In this document: positions 34,281-42,825 of the stretch, piece by piece | Numbering within the stretch: position 1 is the stretch's first letter | Layout of the letters: every line of letters starts with the position of its first letter | Source of the DNA: Rhodovarius crocodyli | Lineage (GTDB): Bacteria; Pseudomonadota; Alphaproteobacteria; Acetobacterales; Acetobacteraceae | Length of the DNA stretch: 64,000 nt | NCBI RefSeq assembly: GCF_004005855.1 | Contig: NZ_SACL01000001.1 | Coordinates: forward strand, 496,001 to 560,000 | Reading direction: 5' to 3' | Notes under the pieces: model-generated | Database searches by the model: none | The model's input: the letters and a program-made list of their open reading frames with translations, nothing else | Told to the model about the DNA's origin: nothing | Made by a program: the position numbers and the translations under genes

Positions 34281-35963
34281 TTACCCGGCTATCGCATAGG
34301 CGGGCCGGCGAGGGTCCGCCCCGGCCGCCACCAGCTTGCGGTCGGGCATCGAAAGCACTGTCTCGACCGCACCGGCCAGCCAGGTGATGTCCGGCCATTC
34401 CTTCACCTCATGCCCGCGCGCGGTCAGCTCGGCCCGCACTTCCGGGGCCACGCGGCTCTCGATGGCGACGCGGCGGGGGAAATACTCGAAGGGCGCAAAG
34501 GAGGACGGGAAGGCATAGCTGGCCATGCGCGGCGCCTCGATGGCGTCCTGCAGTTCCATGCCGTGCTGGAACACGTTCAGCACCACCTGGATCATCGCCT
34601 GGATCTGCACATCGCCACCCGGCGTCCCGAACGGCATCACGCCGCCCTGCTTGGTCACGATCATGGCCGGGTTCGGCGTCAGGCGCGGGCGCTTGCCTGG
34701 GGCGACGCCCGACGGGTGTGCAGGGTCAGGCCGGGACTGGCTGCCCCGGTTCGAGGGGATGATGCCAAGGCCCGGCGTGACCGGCGCGTTCCAGGACCCG
34801 TCGCTGGGCGTGGCCGAGAAGGCGTTGCCCCAGCGATCCACCACCGCGACATAGGTTGTGTCGGCCTCCACGGTCGGCATATGCGCGGGCGAGGGGTCGG
34901 GGATGGCGTTCAACCGGCCCAGGATCGGTTCCGGCATGCCCGGATGCGCCGTATCGCCGATACCGGCAGCACGCGCCCGGATATGCTCGGGCGACAGCAG
35001 GGCATCGATCGGCACGTCCATGAAGGCGGGATCACCGAAGAACGCCTCGCGATCGGCCATGGCCAGCTTGATGGCCTCGACCAGCGTATGGATGTAGTCG
35101 GCGCTGTTATGCGCCATGCCGGCGATGCCGGCCTGTTCGGCCAGCAGCAGCGCCTCCAGCAGCGCCGGGCCCTGGCACCAGGGACCGCAGGTGATCACCT
35201 CATGACCGCGCCAGCTGCGGCGCACCACGGGTTCGATGCGGCTGCGGAAAGTGGCCAGATCCTCGGCGGAGAGGAAGCCGCCCTCTGCCTTCTGGTGCGC
35301 CACGATCGTCCTGGCGATATCACCCTTATAGAAGGCCGCATGCGCCGCCTTCAGCCCCGCTTCGCGCGTGGGCGCCGCGCGGGCTTCATCCGCCATATAG
35401 GTCAGGGTGCGGGCGAGATCCGATTGCAGGAACAATTCGCCGACTTCGGGCACGCGGCCACCGGGAAGAAAGATCGCGCGGTTGCTTTCCCACCGCTCAT
35501 AATCGGCGCGGTGTGAAAGGATGCTCTCACGCAGCAGCGGGAATACGGCAAAGCCCTCCCCGGCGAAGCGGATCGCGAAGCTGGCGATATCCTCGAAGCG
35601 CCAGGTGCCGTGCCGTTCCAGCGCGGTGATCCAGGCATCGGGCGCGGCGGGCACCACGGTGCGACGCACCCCATTGGGGATCTTGCCGCCGTGCTCGCGC
35701 ATGAAGATGTCGGGCGGGAGGGAAGCGGGCCAGTGGCCGAGCCCCGCGATGCTTTCCACCGTGCCGTCGGCCAGCCGGATGATGATCGGCGCGACACCCG
35801 CGACGTTCACCAGGTCAGGCAGCAGGACGCCGAGGGCCATGCCCGCGGCGCAGCCCGCATCGACGGCATTGCCGCCATTCTCCAGCACCGTGGAGGCGGC
35901 CATCGCGGCCAGATAATGCCCGGCCGAAACAGCGTGGCGAGGACCATAGAGCGTGGGGCGCAT
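34281..35963 (-). CDS. Gamma-glutamyltransferase family protein
   Basis: 560-residue N-terminal nucleophile hydrolase that would split itself into two subunits. The predicted nucleophile threonine lies in ADTTYVAVVDRWGNAFSATP (about residue 371), with the later GKRPRLTPNPAMIV and PFGTPGGDVQIQAMIQVVLN of the small subunit. No N-terminal signal peptide is seen, so it may be cytoplasmic, unlike the periplasmic Ggt of Escherichia coli. Neighbouring Atm1-type exporter suggests a shared glutathione theme, but the 55-bp gap and separate ribosome site (GGGAGGAA) do not prove an operon. Confidence 0.87.
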   Translation of the reverse strand: MRPTLYGPRHAVSAGHYLAAMAASTVLENGGNAVDAGCAAGMALGVLLPDLVNVAGVAPIIIRLADGTVESIAGLGHWPASLPPDIFMREHGGKIPNGVRRTVVPAAPDAWITALERHGTWRFEDIASFAIRFAGEGFAVFPLLRESILSHRADYERWESNRAIFLPGGRVPEVGELFLQSDLARTLTYMADEARAAPTREAGLKAAHAAFYKGDIARTIVAHQKAEGGFLSAEDLATFRSRIEPVVRRSWRGHEVITCGPWCQGPALLEALLLAEQAGIAGMAHNSADYIHTLVEAIKLAMADREAFFGDPAFMDVPIDALLSPEHIRARAAGIGDTAHPGMPEPILGRLNAIPDPSPAHMPTVEADTTYVAVVDRWGNAFSATPSDGSWNAPVTPGLGIIPSNRGSQSRPDPAHPSGVAPGKRPRLTPNPAMIVTKQGGVMPFGTPGGDVQIQAMIQVVLNVFQHGMELQDAIEAPRMASYAFPSSFAPFEYFPRRVAIESRVAPEVRAELTARGHEVKEWPDITWLAGAVETVLSMPDRKLVAAGADPRRPAYAIAG

Positions 35964-36024
35964 GGCGGCTTCCTCCCGTCAGGAAGCCGCCAGCTTAACT
36001 CAAACGGCCCGGTTGGTAAGGCGC

Positions 36025-36330
36025 CTAGCGCCAGGCGCCCGGTACCCAGACCTGCCGACCCCGGCGTTCCTCCCAGCGGCCTTCCTCCCAGTGGCGCCCC
36101 GGGCGCGACGGGCGCACATGGCGGCCACGGTTCCAGACATAGCGGCGGCCGTTCCAGTTCCAGTGGCCAGGCTGCCATTCATAGCCGCGGCCCGGCGGGC
36201 GGGGCGGCGGGCCCTCGTGGCGGCGCTCCGGAATCGGCATCGGCTGGGCCGACGCCTCGGTAGCCATCAGGACCGGGGCGCCCACCAGGGTCGCCAGACC
36301 GGACAGAATAAAGAGACGGCGTTGGTTCAT
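36025..36330 (-). CDS. YXWGXW repeat-containing small secreted protein
   Basis: 101 residues with a signal peptide ending ATEASAQ. The mature part is proline- and arginine-rich with repeated aromatic-glycine units: YEWQPGHWNWNGRRYVW, HWEEGRWEER and VWVPGAW, the pattern of the YXWGXW repeat family, typically found as small exported proteins of alpha- and betaproteobacteria. Function unknown. The start has GGAGG 6 bp upstream. Confidence 0.8.
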   Translation of the reverse strand: MNQRRLFILSGLATLVGAPVLMATEASAQPMPIPERRHEGPPPRPPGRGYEWQPGHWNWNGRRYVWNRGRHVRPSRPGRHWEEGRWEERRGRQVWVPGAWR

Positions 36331-36372
36331 GATATCCTCCTGTGCGGACGATAACGCGCGCCGAGCGTGGCG

Positions 36373-36390
36373 GTGTCAGGGCGATGTCAT
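36373..36390 (+). promoter_or_regulatory. Possible weak Pho box before the enoyl-CoA hydratase gene
   Basis: GTGTCAG-GGCG-ATGTCAT gives two CTGTCAT-like heptamers at 11-bp spacing, 57 bp before the hydratase start and 43 bp from the YXWGXW start. It has only two half-sites and the region is otherwise GC-rich, so chance is possible. Confidence 0.3.
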
Positions 36391-36446
36391 GGCGGTTGCG
36401 CCACATGTGTGATGCGTCCAGGCTGTTGGCATTGAACGAGGAAACA

Positions 36447-37244
36447 ATGACCGAGGAAGCACCCGTCCTGCTCTCGCGCGATGCGCGGGGCATCGTCACC
36501 GTCACGCTCAATCGCCCGAAATTCGGCAACGCCTATAATGGCGCCCTGCTTGAGGCGCTGATCGCCGGGCTGCGGCAACTGGCCCCCGACCCCACTGTCC
36601 GTGCGCTGCTGATCCGCGGCGCCGGCAAGCATTTCCAGGCCGGCGCCGACCTGAACTGGCTGGCCGAGGCCGCCGGCTACCCGCCCGAGCGCGCGCATGA
36701 GGCGAGCATGGGCACCGTGACCGCCATGCAGTTGCTCAATGAGTTCCCGCGCCCGACCTTCGCCCTGGTAAAGGGCGCCTGCTTCGGCGGCGGCGCCGGC
36801 ATGGTGTGCTGCGTCGACGTGGCGCTGGCCACACCGGATGCCATCTTCGGCCTGACCGAGGTGCGGGTGGGCGTGGCACCCTCCCCGATCTCGACGCATA
36901 TGGTCAACGCGATCGGTCTGCGTCACACCCGACGCTATGCGCTGACCGGCGAGCGCTTCGATGCCGAGGAGGCGCTGCGCATCAACCTGGTGCATGAGGT
37001 CGTGGCGGAGGACGCCATCGAGGCACGGCTGGCGCACATCCTCGATGAGACGATGCACAGCAGCCCGACTGCCATCGCCATGACCAAGGACAGCTTCCTG
37101 GCGGGCAACGGGCTGACGCTTCACCCGCGCGAGATGTCGATGCTGGCCTATGAAAGCTGGCGCCAGCGGGCCAGCGATGAGGGCCGCGAAGGCCTGGCCG
37201 CTTTTCGTGAGAAACGGAAGCCGAGCTGGTACACAAAGCCTTGA
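36447..37244 (+). CDS. Enoyl-CoA hydratase/isomerase family protein
   Basis: 265-residue crotonase-fold enzyme. The oxyanion-hole segments are RGAGKHFQAGADLNWL (about residues 56-71) and KGACFGGGAGMVC (about 108-120), and the catalytic-glutamate region reads FGLTEVRVGVAPSPIS. Sequence style resembles methylglutaconyl-CoA hydratases of leucine catabolism, but no other leucine-degradation genes are nearby, so only the family is claimed. The ATG at 36447 has GAGGAAA 4 bp upstream. It directly precedes the pst promoter. Confidence 0.85.
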   Translation: MTEEAPVLLSRDARGIVTVTLNRPKFGNAYNGALLEALIAGLRQLAPDPTVRALLIRGAGKHFQAGADLNWLAEAAGYPPERAHEASMGTVTAMQLLNEFPRPTFALVKGACFGGGAGMVCCVDVALATPDAIFGLTEVRVGVAPSPISTHMVNAIGLRHTRRYALTGERFDAEEALRINLVHEVVAEDAIEARLAHILDETMHSSPTAIAMTKDSFLAGNGLTLHPREMSMLAYESWRQRASDEGREGLAAFREKRKPSWYTKP

Positions 37245-37287
37245 TGTGACGAAGGATGTGGATGAATCTAGAGTTCATCCACATCCG

Positions 37288-37327
37288 ATGTCATCGAACT
37301 GTCATCTAAGTGAAATCCGGCTGTCCC
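37288..37327 (+). promoter_or_regulatory. Tandem Pho box (four half-sites) upstream of pstS
   Basis: Four heptamers at exact 11-bp spacing: ATGTCAT at 37288, CTGTCAT at 37299, GTGAAAT at 37310 and CTGTCCC at 37321. This is the CTGTCAT-N4 repeat that PhoB dimers bind. It lies 72-111 bp before the pstS start, an expected activator position. Confidence 0.8.
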
Positions 37328-37398
37328 GGAACGCTCATAGAAGCCTCCCCGAGCCAGGGGCCCCAGGGTCGCGGCATCACAAACCGGAGAGAATTCTC

Positions 37399-38466
37399 GT
37401 GACTCACGGCATCAACCGTCGCGGCCTTCTGATGGGCAGCGCGGCGCTTCCCGTTGCTTTCGCCGCCACCGGCGCTTCCGCGCAGCAGGCGACCATCACC
37501 GGCGCCGGCGCCTCCTTCCCCCGCCCCGTCTATGAGCGTTGGGCCCAGGCCGCGCGTGAAGGTGCGGGCATCCAGCTGAACTACCAGTCCATCGGCTCCG
37601 GCGGCGGCATCAACCAGATCACGAACCGCACGGTCGATTTCGGCGCCTCCGACGCCCCGCTGCCGACCGCGCAGCTGGCCGAGCGCAAGCTGATGCAGTT
37701 CCCGACCGTGACCGGCGCGATCGTGCTGATCGTGAACCTGCCGGGCGTGGCCACCGACGCGCTGAAGCTGACCCCGGAGCTGGTCGTCGACCTGTTCATG
37801 GGCCGCATCGCCCGCTGGAACGACGCCCGCATCGCCGAGCTGAACCGCGACCTGCGCCTGCCGCCCGTCCCGGTCTCTCCGGTGTACCGCGCCGACGCCT
37901 CGGGCACGACCTTCGGCTTCACCACCTATCTGTCGCGCGTTTCCGACACCTGGAAGAACGGCCCCGGCGCCGCCACCTCCGTGCAGTGGCCGGCCGGCAA
38001 CGGCGCCCGCGGCAATGAGGGCGTGGCCAACGCGGTCCGCAACACCCCGGGCTCCATCGGCTACACCGAGAACGCCTATGCCACGGTGAACCGCCTGACC
38101 ACGACGCAGCTGCGCAACAAGTCCGGCAAGTTCGTGAAGCCCGAGACCAAGACCTTCTCCGCCGCCGCCGCGCAGGCGAACTGGGCGGTGCCGGGCTTCG
38201 CCGCGGACCTGATCGACCTGAACGGCGACGACACCTGGCCGATCGTCTCCCCCACCTTCATCCTGCTGCCGATCAACCCGGCCGCGGACAAGGTCGAGGG
38301 CAGCCGCAACACGATGAAGTTCTTCGACTGGGCGTTCAAGAACGGCGGCCAGATCGCGGAGCGCCTGGAATACTTCCCCCTGCCGGCCTCGGTGCAGAAC
38401 CAGATCCGCGCCGCCTGGGCGCGCGAGGTGAAGACCCCGGACGGCGCGGCCATCTGGACCGCCTGA
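37399..38466 (+). CDS. pstS: Phosphate ABC transporter substrate-binding protein PstS
   Basis: High-affinity phosphate-binding protein, 355 residues, GTG start with GGAGAG 8 bp upstream. The signal peptide (MTHGINRRGLLMGSAALPVA) ends at GASAQ. Phosphate-ligand motifs are ITGAGASFP, SIGSGGGINQITNRTVDFGASDAPL and ADASGTTFGFT, where Ser, Asp and Thr side chains hold phosphate. First gene of pstS-pstC-pstA-pstB-phoU-phoB and controlled by the tandem Pho box upstream. A stem-loop follows the gene and may raise its expression above that of the membrane subunits. Confidence 0.96.
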   Translation: MTHGINRRGLLMGSAALPVAFAATGASAQQATITGAGASFPRPVYERWAQAAREGAGIQLNYQSIGSGGGINQITNRTVDFGASDAPLPTAQLAERKLMQFPTVTGAIVLIVNLPGVATDALKLTPELVVDLFMGRIARWNDARIAELNRDLRLPPVPVSPVYRADASGTTFGFTTYLSRVSDTWKNGPGAATSVQWPAGNGARGNEGVANAVRNTPGSIGYTENAYATVNRLTTTQLRNKSGKFVKPETKTFSAAAAQANWAVPGFAADLIDLNGDDTWPIVSPTFILLPINPAADKVEGSRNTMKFFDWAFKNGGQIAERLEYFPLPASVQNQIRAAWAREVKTPDGAAIWTA

Positions 38467-38475
38467 TCTGACAGG

Positions 38476-38509
38476 AAGGGCATTCCCGGGGTGACCTGGG
38501 GGTGCCCTT
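38476..38509 (+). terminator. Stem-loop between pstS and pstC (attenuator-like)
   Basis: AAGGGCATTCCC pairs with GGGGGTGCCCTT over 12 bp, two of them G-U, around a 10-base loop, followed by TCGATT rather than a full U-run. This fits partial termination or 3'-end protection of pstS mRNA. Confidence 0.6.
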
Positions 38510-38549
38510 TCGATTATCCCCCGCCTGAGTTCAGCGAAAAGGTCTGCGC

Positions 38550-39515
38550 GTGTCCGCAACCACCTCTGATACGGTGAGCCGCCGAAGCGCCGGCGCCACC
38601 GGCGATCTGGTCTTCGCCTGGCTGTGCAAGGGGGCGGGTCTGCTCGTCCTGCTTCTGCTTGGCGGCATCATCATCACCCTTTTCCTCGGCGGCCTGCCCG
38701 CCTTCCGGGAATTCGGCCTGGGCTTCCTGTTCAGCACCGAATGGAACCCGGTCGAGGGGCGCGAGCGCTACGGCGCGGCCGTTGCCGTCAGCGGCACCAT
38801 CTTCTCCTCGTTGCTCGCCATCGCCTTCGCCGTGCCGCTCGCCTTCGGCATCGCCTTCTACCTGACCGAGCTCGCGCCCCAGTGGCTGCGCCGGCCGGTG
38901 GGCATCGCGATCGAGCTTCTGGCCGCCGTTCCCTCCATCATCTTCGGCATGTGGGGCCTGTTCGTGCTGGTCCCCTTCGTGCAGCAGAAGATCCAGTTCA
39001 CCATCGGCATGGAACTGGCGACGATCCCCCTGATCGGCGTGATCTTCGACAGCAACAACTACGCCGGCACCTCGATCTTCGCGGCGGCCCTGGTCATCGC
39101 GATCATGATCATCCCCTTCATCGCGGCCACCATGCGCGACGTGTTCGAGCAGGTGCCCGCGGTCTACAAGGAAAGCGCCTACGGCCTGGGCGCCACGCGC
39201 TGGGAAGTGGTCCGCAACGTGGTGCTCCCCTACACCCGCGTCTCGGTGGTCGGCGGCATCATGCTCGGCCTCGGCCGCGCACTGGGTGAGACGATGGCCG
39301 TGACCTTCGTCATCGGCAACGCGAACCGGATGGCCGGCAGCATCTTCGATGCGACCACCACCATCGCCTCCGTCGTCGCCATGGAGTTCCCGGAGAGCCT
39401 GGCCGGCAGCCTGAAGCAGTCCTCGCTGTTCGCGCTTGGCTTCATTCTCTTCGTCATCTCCTTCATTGTCCTGGCGGTGTCCCGCTGGCTCCTGCACTCC
39501 CGGATGAAGGGCTGA
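38550..39515 (+). CDS. pstC: Phosphate ABC transporter permease PstC
   Basis: Membrane subunit of 321 residues with six predicted membrane segments. GTG start, AAGG 9 bp upstream. The coupling motif KESAYGLGATRWEVVRNVVL (about 208-227) contacts PstB; GLGRALGETMAVTFVIGN follows, as in other PstC proteins. The PstA gene starts 5 bp after its stop. Confidence 0.95.
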   Translation: MSATTSDTVSRRSAGATGDLVFAWLCKGAGLLVLLLLGGIIITLFLGGLPAFREFGLGFLFSTEWNPVEGRERYGAAVAVSGTIFSSLLAIAFAVPLAFGIAFYLTELAPQWLRRPVGIAIELLAAVPSIIFGMWGLFVLVPFVQQKIQFTIGMELATIPLIGVIFDSNNYAGTSIFAAALVIAIMIIPFIAATMRDVFEQVPAVYKESAYGLGATRWEVVRNVVLPYTRVSVVGGIMLGLGRALGETMAVTFVIGNANRMAGSIFDATTTIASVVAMEFPESLAGSLKQSSLFALGFILFVISFIVLAVSRWLLHSRMKG

Positions 39516-39520
39516 TCGCC

Positions 39521-40426
39521 ATGAGCACCACGACCATGACCTTCACCCGCACCCCGGCCGAGGAAGCGACCGCGCGCGCCATGAGCCGCCGCCGTCGCGT
39601 GATGGACCAGATCATCCGCCTGTTCTGCATCGGCGCCACGCTGGTCGGCCTGTTCTTCCTGGCCTCCATTCTGTTCACCCTGCTGGTGAAGGGCCTGCCC
39701 CGGCTGGACCTGATCACCTTCACCCGTGAGTTCCAGCCCACCACCTATGGCGACGACACCGCGCCGCTCGGCGGCCTGCTGCATGCCATCCTGGGCACGC
39801 TGGTGCAGTCCGGCATGGGCGTGCTGATCGGCGTGCCCATCGGCATCCTGGTCGGCACCTACCTGTCCGAATATGCAAAGGGCACGGCGCTCGGCAACGC
39901 GGTGCGCTTCGTCTCGGACGTGCTGCTCTCCGCTCCCTCGGTGCTGGTCGGCCTGTTCGTCTACCAGCTGGTGGTGCTGCCCACGGGTGGCTTCTCGGCC
40001 ATCGCGGGCTCCATCGCACTCGCCATCCTGGTCATCCCCGTCGTGGTCCGCACGACGGAGGACATGCTCCAGCTGCTGCCGAACACCCTGCGTGAGGCCG
40101 TGATCGGCCTGGGCGCGCCGAAGTGGAAGATGATCACACTGGTGGCCTATCGGGCCGCCCTGTCGGGCATCGTCACGGGCGTGCTGCTGGCCTTCGCCCG
40201 CATCGCCGGTGAGACCGCGCCCCTGCTGCTGACCAGCTTCGGCAACAACGTCGTCAGCTGGAACCTGGGCAATGCCATGGGCAGCCTGCCCATCGCCATC
40301 TACCAGCAGGCCAATTCCGGCTTCCCCGACCTGATCGCCGTGGCCTGGACGGGCGCGCTGATCGTTACCCTCGGCGTGCTTGCCATCAACATCACCGCCC
40401 GCCTGTTCCTGGCGCGGCGCAAGTAA
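39521..40426 (+). CDS. pstA: Phosphate ABC transporter permease PstA
   Basis: Second membrane subunit, 301 residues, forming the pore with PstC. An N-terminal cytoplasmic stretch is followed by the first membrane helix (RLFCIGATLVGLFFLASILF) and five more. The coupling motif LREAVIGLGAPKWKMITLVA (about 191-210) and GETAPLLLTSFGNNV are family features. It starts 5 bp after pstC, and pstB follows after 12 bp. Confidence 0.95.
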   Translation: MSTTTMTFTRTPAEEATARAMSRRRRVMDQIIRLFCIGATLVGLFFLASILFTLLVKGLPRLDLITFTREFQPTTYGDDTAPLGGLLHAILGTLVQSGMGVLIGVPIGILVGTYLSEYAKGTALGNAVRFVSDVLLSAPSVLVGLFVYQLVVLPTGGFSAIAGSIALAILVIPVVVRTTEDMLQLLPNTLREAVIGLGAPKWKMITLVAYRAALSGIVTGVLLAFARIAGETAPLLLTSFGNNVVSWNLGNAMGSLPIAIYQQANSGFPDLIAVAWTGALIVTLGVLAINITARLFLARRK

Positions 40427-40438
40427 ACGGAGCCCCCG

Positions 40439-41272
40439 ATGTCCATGACCGACACCACCCCGGCCTCCGGCTTCGGCGGCATCCAGGCCCGGAACGACGC
40501 CGGCGTCACCGCCGAGCCCCGGATCTCCGTCCGCAACCTCGACTTCTATTATGGCCCGACGCTGCCCAAGGCGCTGAAGGGCATCAACTTTGACCTGCCC
40601 GCGCGCCAGGTGACGGGCATGATCGGCCCTTCCGGCTGCGGCAAGTCCACGCTGCTGCGCGTGCTGAACCGGATGTACAGCCTCTACAACGGCCAGCGCG
40701 CCGAAGGTGAGGTGCTGATGGACGGTCGCAACATGCTGGACCCGAAGATCGACCTGAACGAGCTGCGCTCGCGCATCGGCATGGTGTTCCAGAAGCCGAC
40801 GCCCTTCCCGATGACCATCTGGGAAAACATCGCCTTCGGCATCCGCCTGCATGAGAAGTTGTCCAAGGCCGACATGGCCGTGCGGATCGAATGGGCGCTG
40901 ACCCGGGCCGCCATCTGGAACGAGGTGAAGGACCGCCTGCACACCTCCGCCATGGGCCTGTCCGGTGGCCAGCAGCAGCGCCTCTGCATCGCCCGCTCCA
41001 TCGCGGTGCGGCCTGAGGTGATCCTGCTGGATGAGCCGACCTCGGCGCTCGACCCGATCTCCACCCTGAAGATCGAGGAGCTGATCGACGAGCTGAAGCG
41101 CGATTTCACCATCGCCATCGTGACGCACAACATGCAGCAGGCTGCCCGCTGCGCCGACCAGGTCGCCTTCTTCTACCTGGGTGAGCTGATCGAGGTGGCG
41201 CCCGCCGGCCAGATGTTCACCGCGCCGAAGCACCAGAAGACCCAGGAATACATCACCGGCCGGTTCGGCTGA
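40439..41272 (+). CDS. pstB: Phosphate ABC transporter ATP-binding protein PstB
   Basis: ATPase of 277 residues. Walker [10 protein letters not shown] (about 62-70), the PstB-specific [20 protein letters not shown], signature [16 protein letters not shown] and Walker [17 protein letters not shown] are intact. Energises phosphate uptake through PstCA and, with PhoU, takes part in phosphate sensing. GGAG precedes the ATG by 8 bp. Confidence 0.97.
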   Translation: MSMTDTTPASGFGGIQARNDAGVTAEPRISVRNLDFYYGPTLPKALKGINFDLPARQVTGMIGPSGCGKSTLLRVLNRMYSLYNGQRAEGEVLMDGRNMLDPKIDLNELRSRIGMVFQKPTPFPMTIWENIAFGIRLHEKLSKADMAVRIEWALTRAAIWNEVKDRLHTSAMGLSGGQQQRLCIARSIAVRPEVILLDEPTSALDPISTLKIEELIDELKRDFTIAIVTHNMQQAARCADQVAFFYLGELIEVAPAGQMFTAPKHQKTQEYITGRFG

Positions 41273-41289
41273 CCGAGGAGGACGCATAG

Positions 41290-42015
41290 ATGCCCACAAA
41301 CGAGCCCTCCCAGCACATCGTGACGTCCTATGACCAGGAGCTGAAGCGCCTGCGCGCCATGATCGCCCGCATGGGCGGCCTGGTGGAACAGCAGGTGGCC
41401 GAGAGCACCCGCGCCCTGGTGCGCCGCGACACCGACCTTGCGGCCGAGGTCGTGGCGCGTGACGGCGAGATCGACGCGCTTGAGCGTGAGATCGAGCAGT
41501 TCAGCGTGCGCCTGCTGGCCCTGCGCCAGCCCATGGCCCAGGATCTGCGGCTGATCATCGCCTGCATGAAGGTCAGCCAGGACCTGGAGCGCATCGGCGA
41601 CTACGCCCGCAATGCCGGCAAGCGCGCGATCGTCATCGCGAACCAGCCCGCCTTCTCCTCCATGAACGGGTTCAGCCGCCTGGCGCACCTGGTTCAGGAG
41701 AACCTGAAGGGCGCCATCGACGCGCTGGTGAACGACGATGTGGCCCGCGCCGATGAGGTCTGGGCCAGCGATGAGCAGGTCGACGACATCTACAACGGCA
41801 TCTTCCGTGAACTGCTGACCTTCATGATGGAGGATCCGCGCAACATCACGGCCGCCACCCACCTGCTGTTCGTGGCCAAGAACCTCGAACGCATCGGCGA
41901 CCACGCCACCAACATCGCCGAGCGCGTGCACTTCGCCGTGGTCGGCGAGAACCTGCCCGACGAACGCCCCAAGGCCGATGTATCGGCCTATGCGGTGGTT
42001 CGCGCACCCGAATAA
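41290..42015 (+). CDS. phoU: Phosphate signalling protein PhoU
   Basis: Two-lobed helical-bundle protein of 241 residues that binds metal clusters and links PstSCAB activity to PhoR/PhoB. Repeat motifs are RIGDYARNAGKRAI in the first lobe and RIGDHATNIAERVHF in the second; the E/D-rich metal segments DGEIDALEREIEQF and DEQVDDIYNGIFREL are intact. GAGGAGG lies upstream of its ATG. Confidence 0.95.
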   Translation: MPTNEPSQHIVTSYDQELKRLRAMIARMGGLVEQQVAESTRALVRRDTDLAAEVVARDGEIDALEREIEQFSVRLLALRQPMAQDLRLIIACMKVSQDLERIGDYARNAGKRAIVIANQPAFSSMNGFSRLAHLVQENLKGAIDALVNDDVARADEVWASDEQVDDIYNGIFRELLTFMMEDPRNITAATHLLFVAKNLERIGDHATNIAERVHFAVVGENLPDERPKADVSAYAVVRAPE

Positions 42016-42039
42016 GGCCCTGAGGAAAGGACCAACCAC

Positions 42040-42759
42040 ATGCCCGATGGTTTCAACGGCATGGCGAAGCCCACCATCCTGGTGGTCGAAGACGAAGCGC
42101 CGCTGCTGACGCTGCTGCGCTACAATCTGGAAAAGCAGGGCTTCCGCGTCGAGGAAGCAACCGACGGCCAGGAGGCGCTGCTGCGCGTCGCCGAGGCCCG
42201 CCCGGACCTGATCCTGCTGGACTGGATGCTGCCTTCCCTGTCCGGCATCGAAGTGTGCCGCCAGATCCGCCGCAAGCCCGCCACCCGCGACCTGCCCATC
42301 ATCATGGTCACGGCCCGGACCGAGGACCAGGACGCGGTGCGCGCCCTGGACCTCGGCGCGGACGACTACATCACCAAGCCTTTCGCGGTGGACGCGCTGC
42401 TGGCGCGCATCCGGGCGCTGCTGCGCCGGTCCGGCTCGGTTCCCACCAAGGGCACGCTGGCCTTCCTGGACCTGTCCATGGACCAGGACGCCCATCGCGT
42501 GACGCGCGCGGGCCGCGCGCTGCACCTGGGCCCGACCGAATACCGCCTGCTGGAATTCTTCCTGCAGCATCCGGGCCGGGTGTTCACGCGCGAACAGCTG
42601 CTGGACGCGGTGTGGGGCCGGGACATCCATGTGGAGCCGCGCACGGTGGACGTGCACATCCGCCGGCTGCGCAAGGCGATCAACGCCGATGGCGAGCTCG
42701 ACATCATCCGTACCGTCCGAAGCGCCGGCTACGCGCTCGATACCCAGGACCCTGCCTGA
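42040..42759 (+). CDS. phoB: Phosphate regulon response regulator PhoB
   Basis: OmpR/PhoB-type regulator of 239 residues. Receiver domain 12-125: acidic pocket EDE, phosphorylated Asp61 in ILLDWMLP, conserved Lys in DYITKPF. The winged-helix DNA-binding domain follows from about 140 with LGPTEYRLLEFFLQHPGRVF and DVHIRRLRKAI. It is the last gene of the pst cluster. The sensor kinase gene phoR is not present in this cluster and must lie elsewhere. It is the expected binder of the Pho boxes at 37288 and 7233. Confidence 0.95.
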   Translation: MPDGFNGMAKPTILVVEDEAPLLTLLRYNLEKQGFRVEEATDGQEALLRVAEARPDLILLDWMLPSLSGIEVCRQIRRKPATRDLPIIMVTARTEDQDAVRALDLGADDYITKPFAVDALLARIRALLRRSGSVPTKGTLAFLDLSMDQDAHRVTRAGRALHLGPTEYRLLEFFLQHPGRVFTREQLLDAVWGRDIHVEPRTVDVHIRRLRKAINADGELDIIRTVRSAGYALDTQDPA

Positions 42760-42771
42760 CCTTTCCTCGGC

Positions 42772-42809
42772 TTGGCAGGCAGGCGGCCTTCGGGCAGCCT
42801 GCCTGCCAA
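42772..42809 (+). terminator. Strong hairpin with UUCG loop after phoB
   Basis: TTGGCAGGCAGGC and GCCTGCCTGCCAA form a perfect 13-bp stem. The 12-base apical part contains GCC-TTCG-GGC, a further three pairs closed by a stable UUCG tetraloop. No U-run follows, so it may be a terminator of the imperfect kind or a stabiliser of the pst-pho 3' end. It ends 16 bp before the next gene. Confidence 0.6.
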
Positions 42810-42825
42810 TGACGGAGGAAATCCA

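Noticed and set aside
34255-34290. Possible Pho box from GTGTCAG and GTGAAAC between the exporter and the gamma-glutamyltransferase
   Set aside because: The two heptamers are 18 bp apart, not 11 or 22, and lie at the end of the gamma-glutamyltransferase gene, not before a start codon.
32324-34387. 687-codon plus-strand frame opposite the Atm1-type exporter
   Set aside because: The exporter has all ABC motifs; the plus frame is an antisense shadow rich in His and Arg.
39230-41299. 689-codon minus-strand frame opposite pstA and pstB
   Set aside because: It lies opposite genes with clear permease and ATPase motifs and has no domain of its own.
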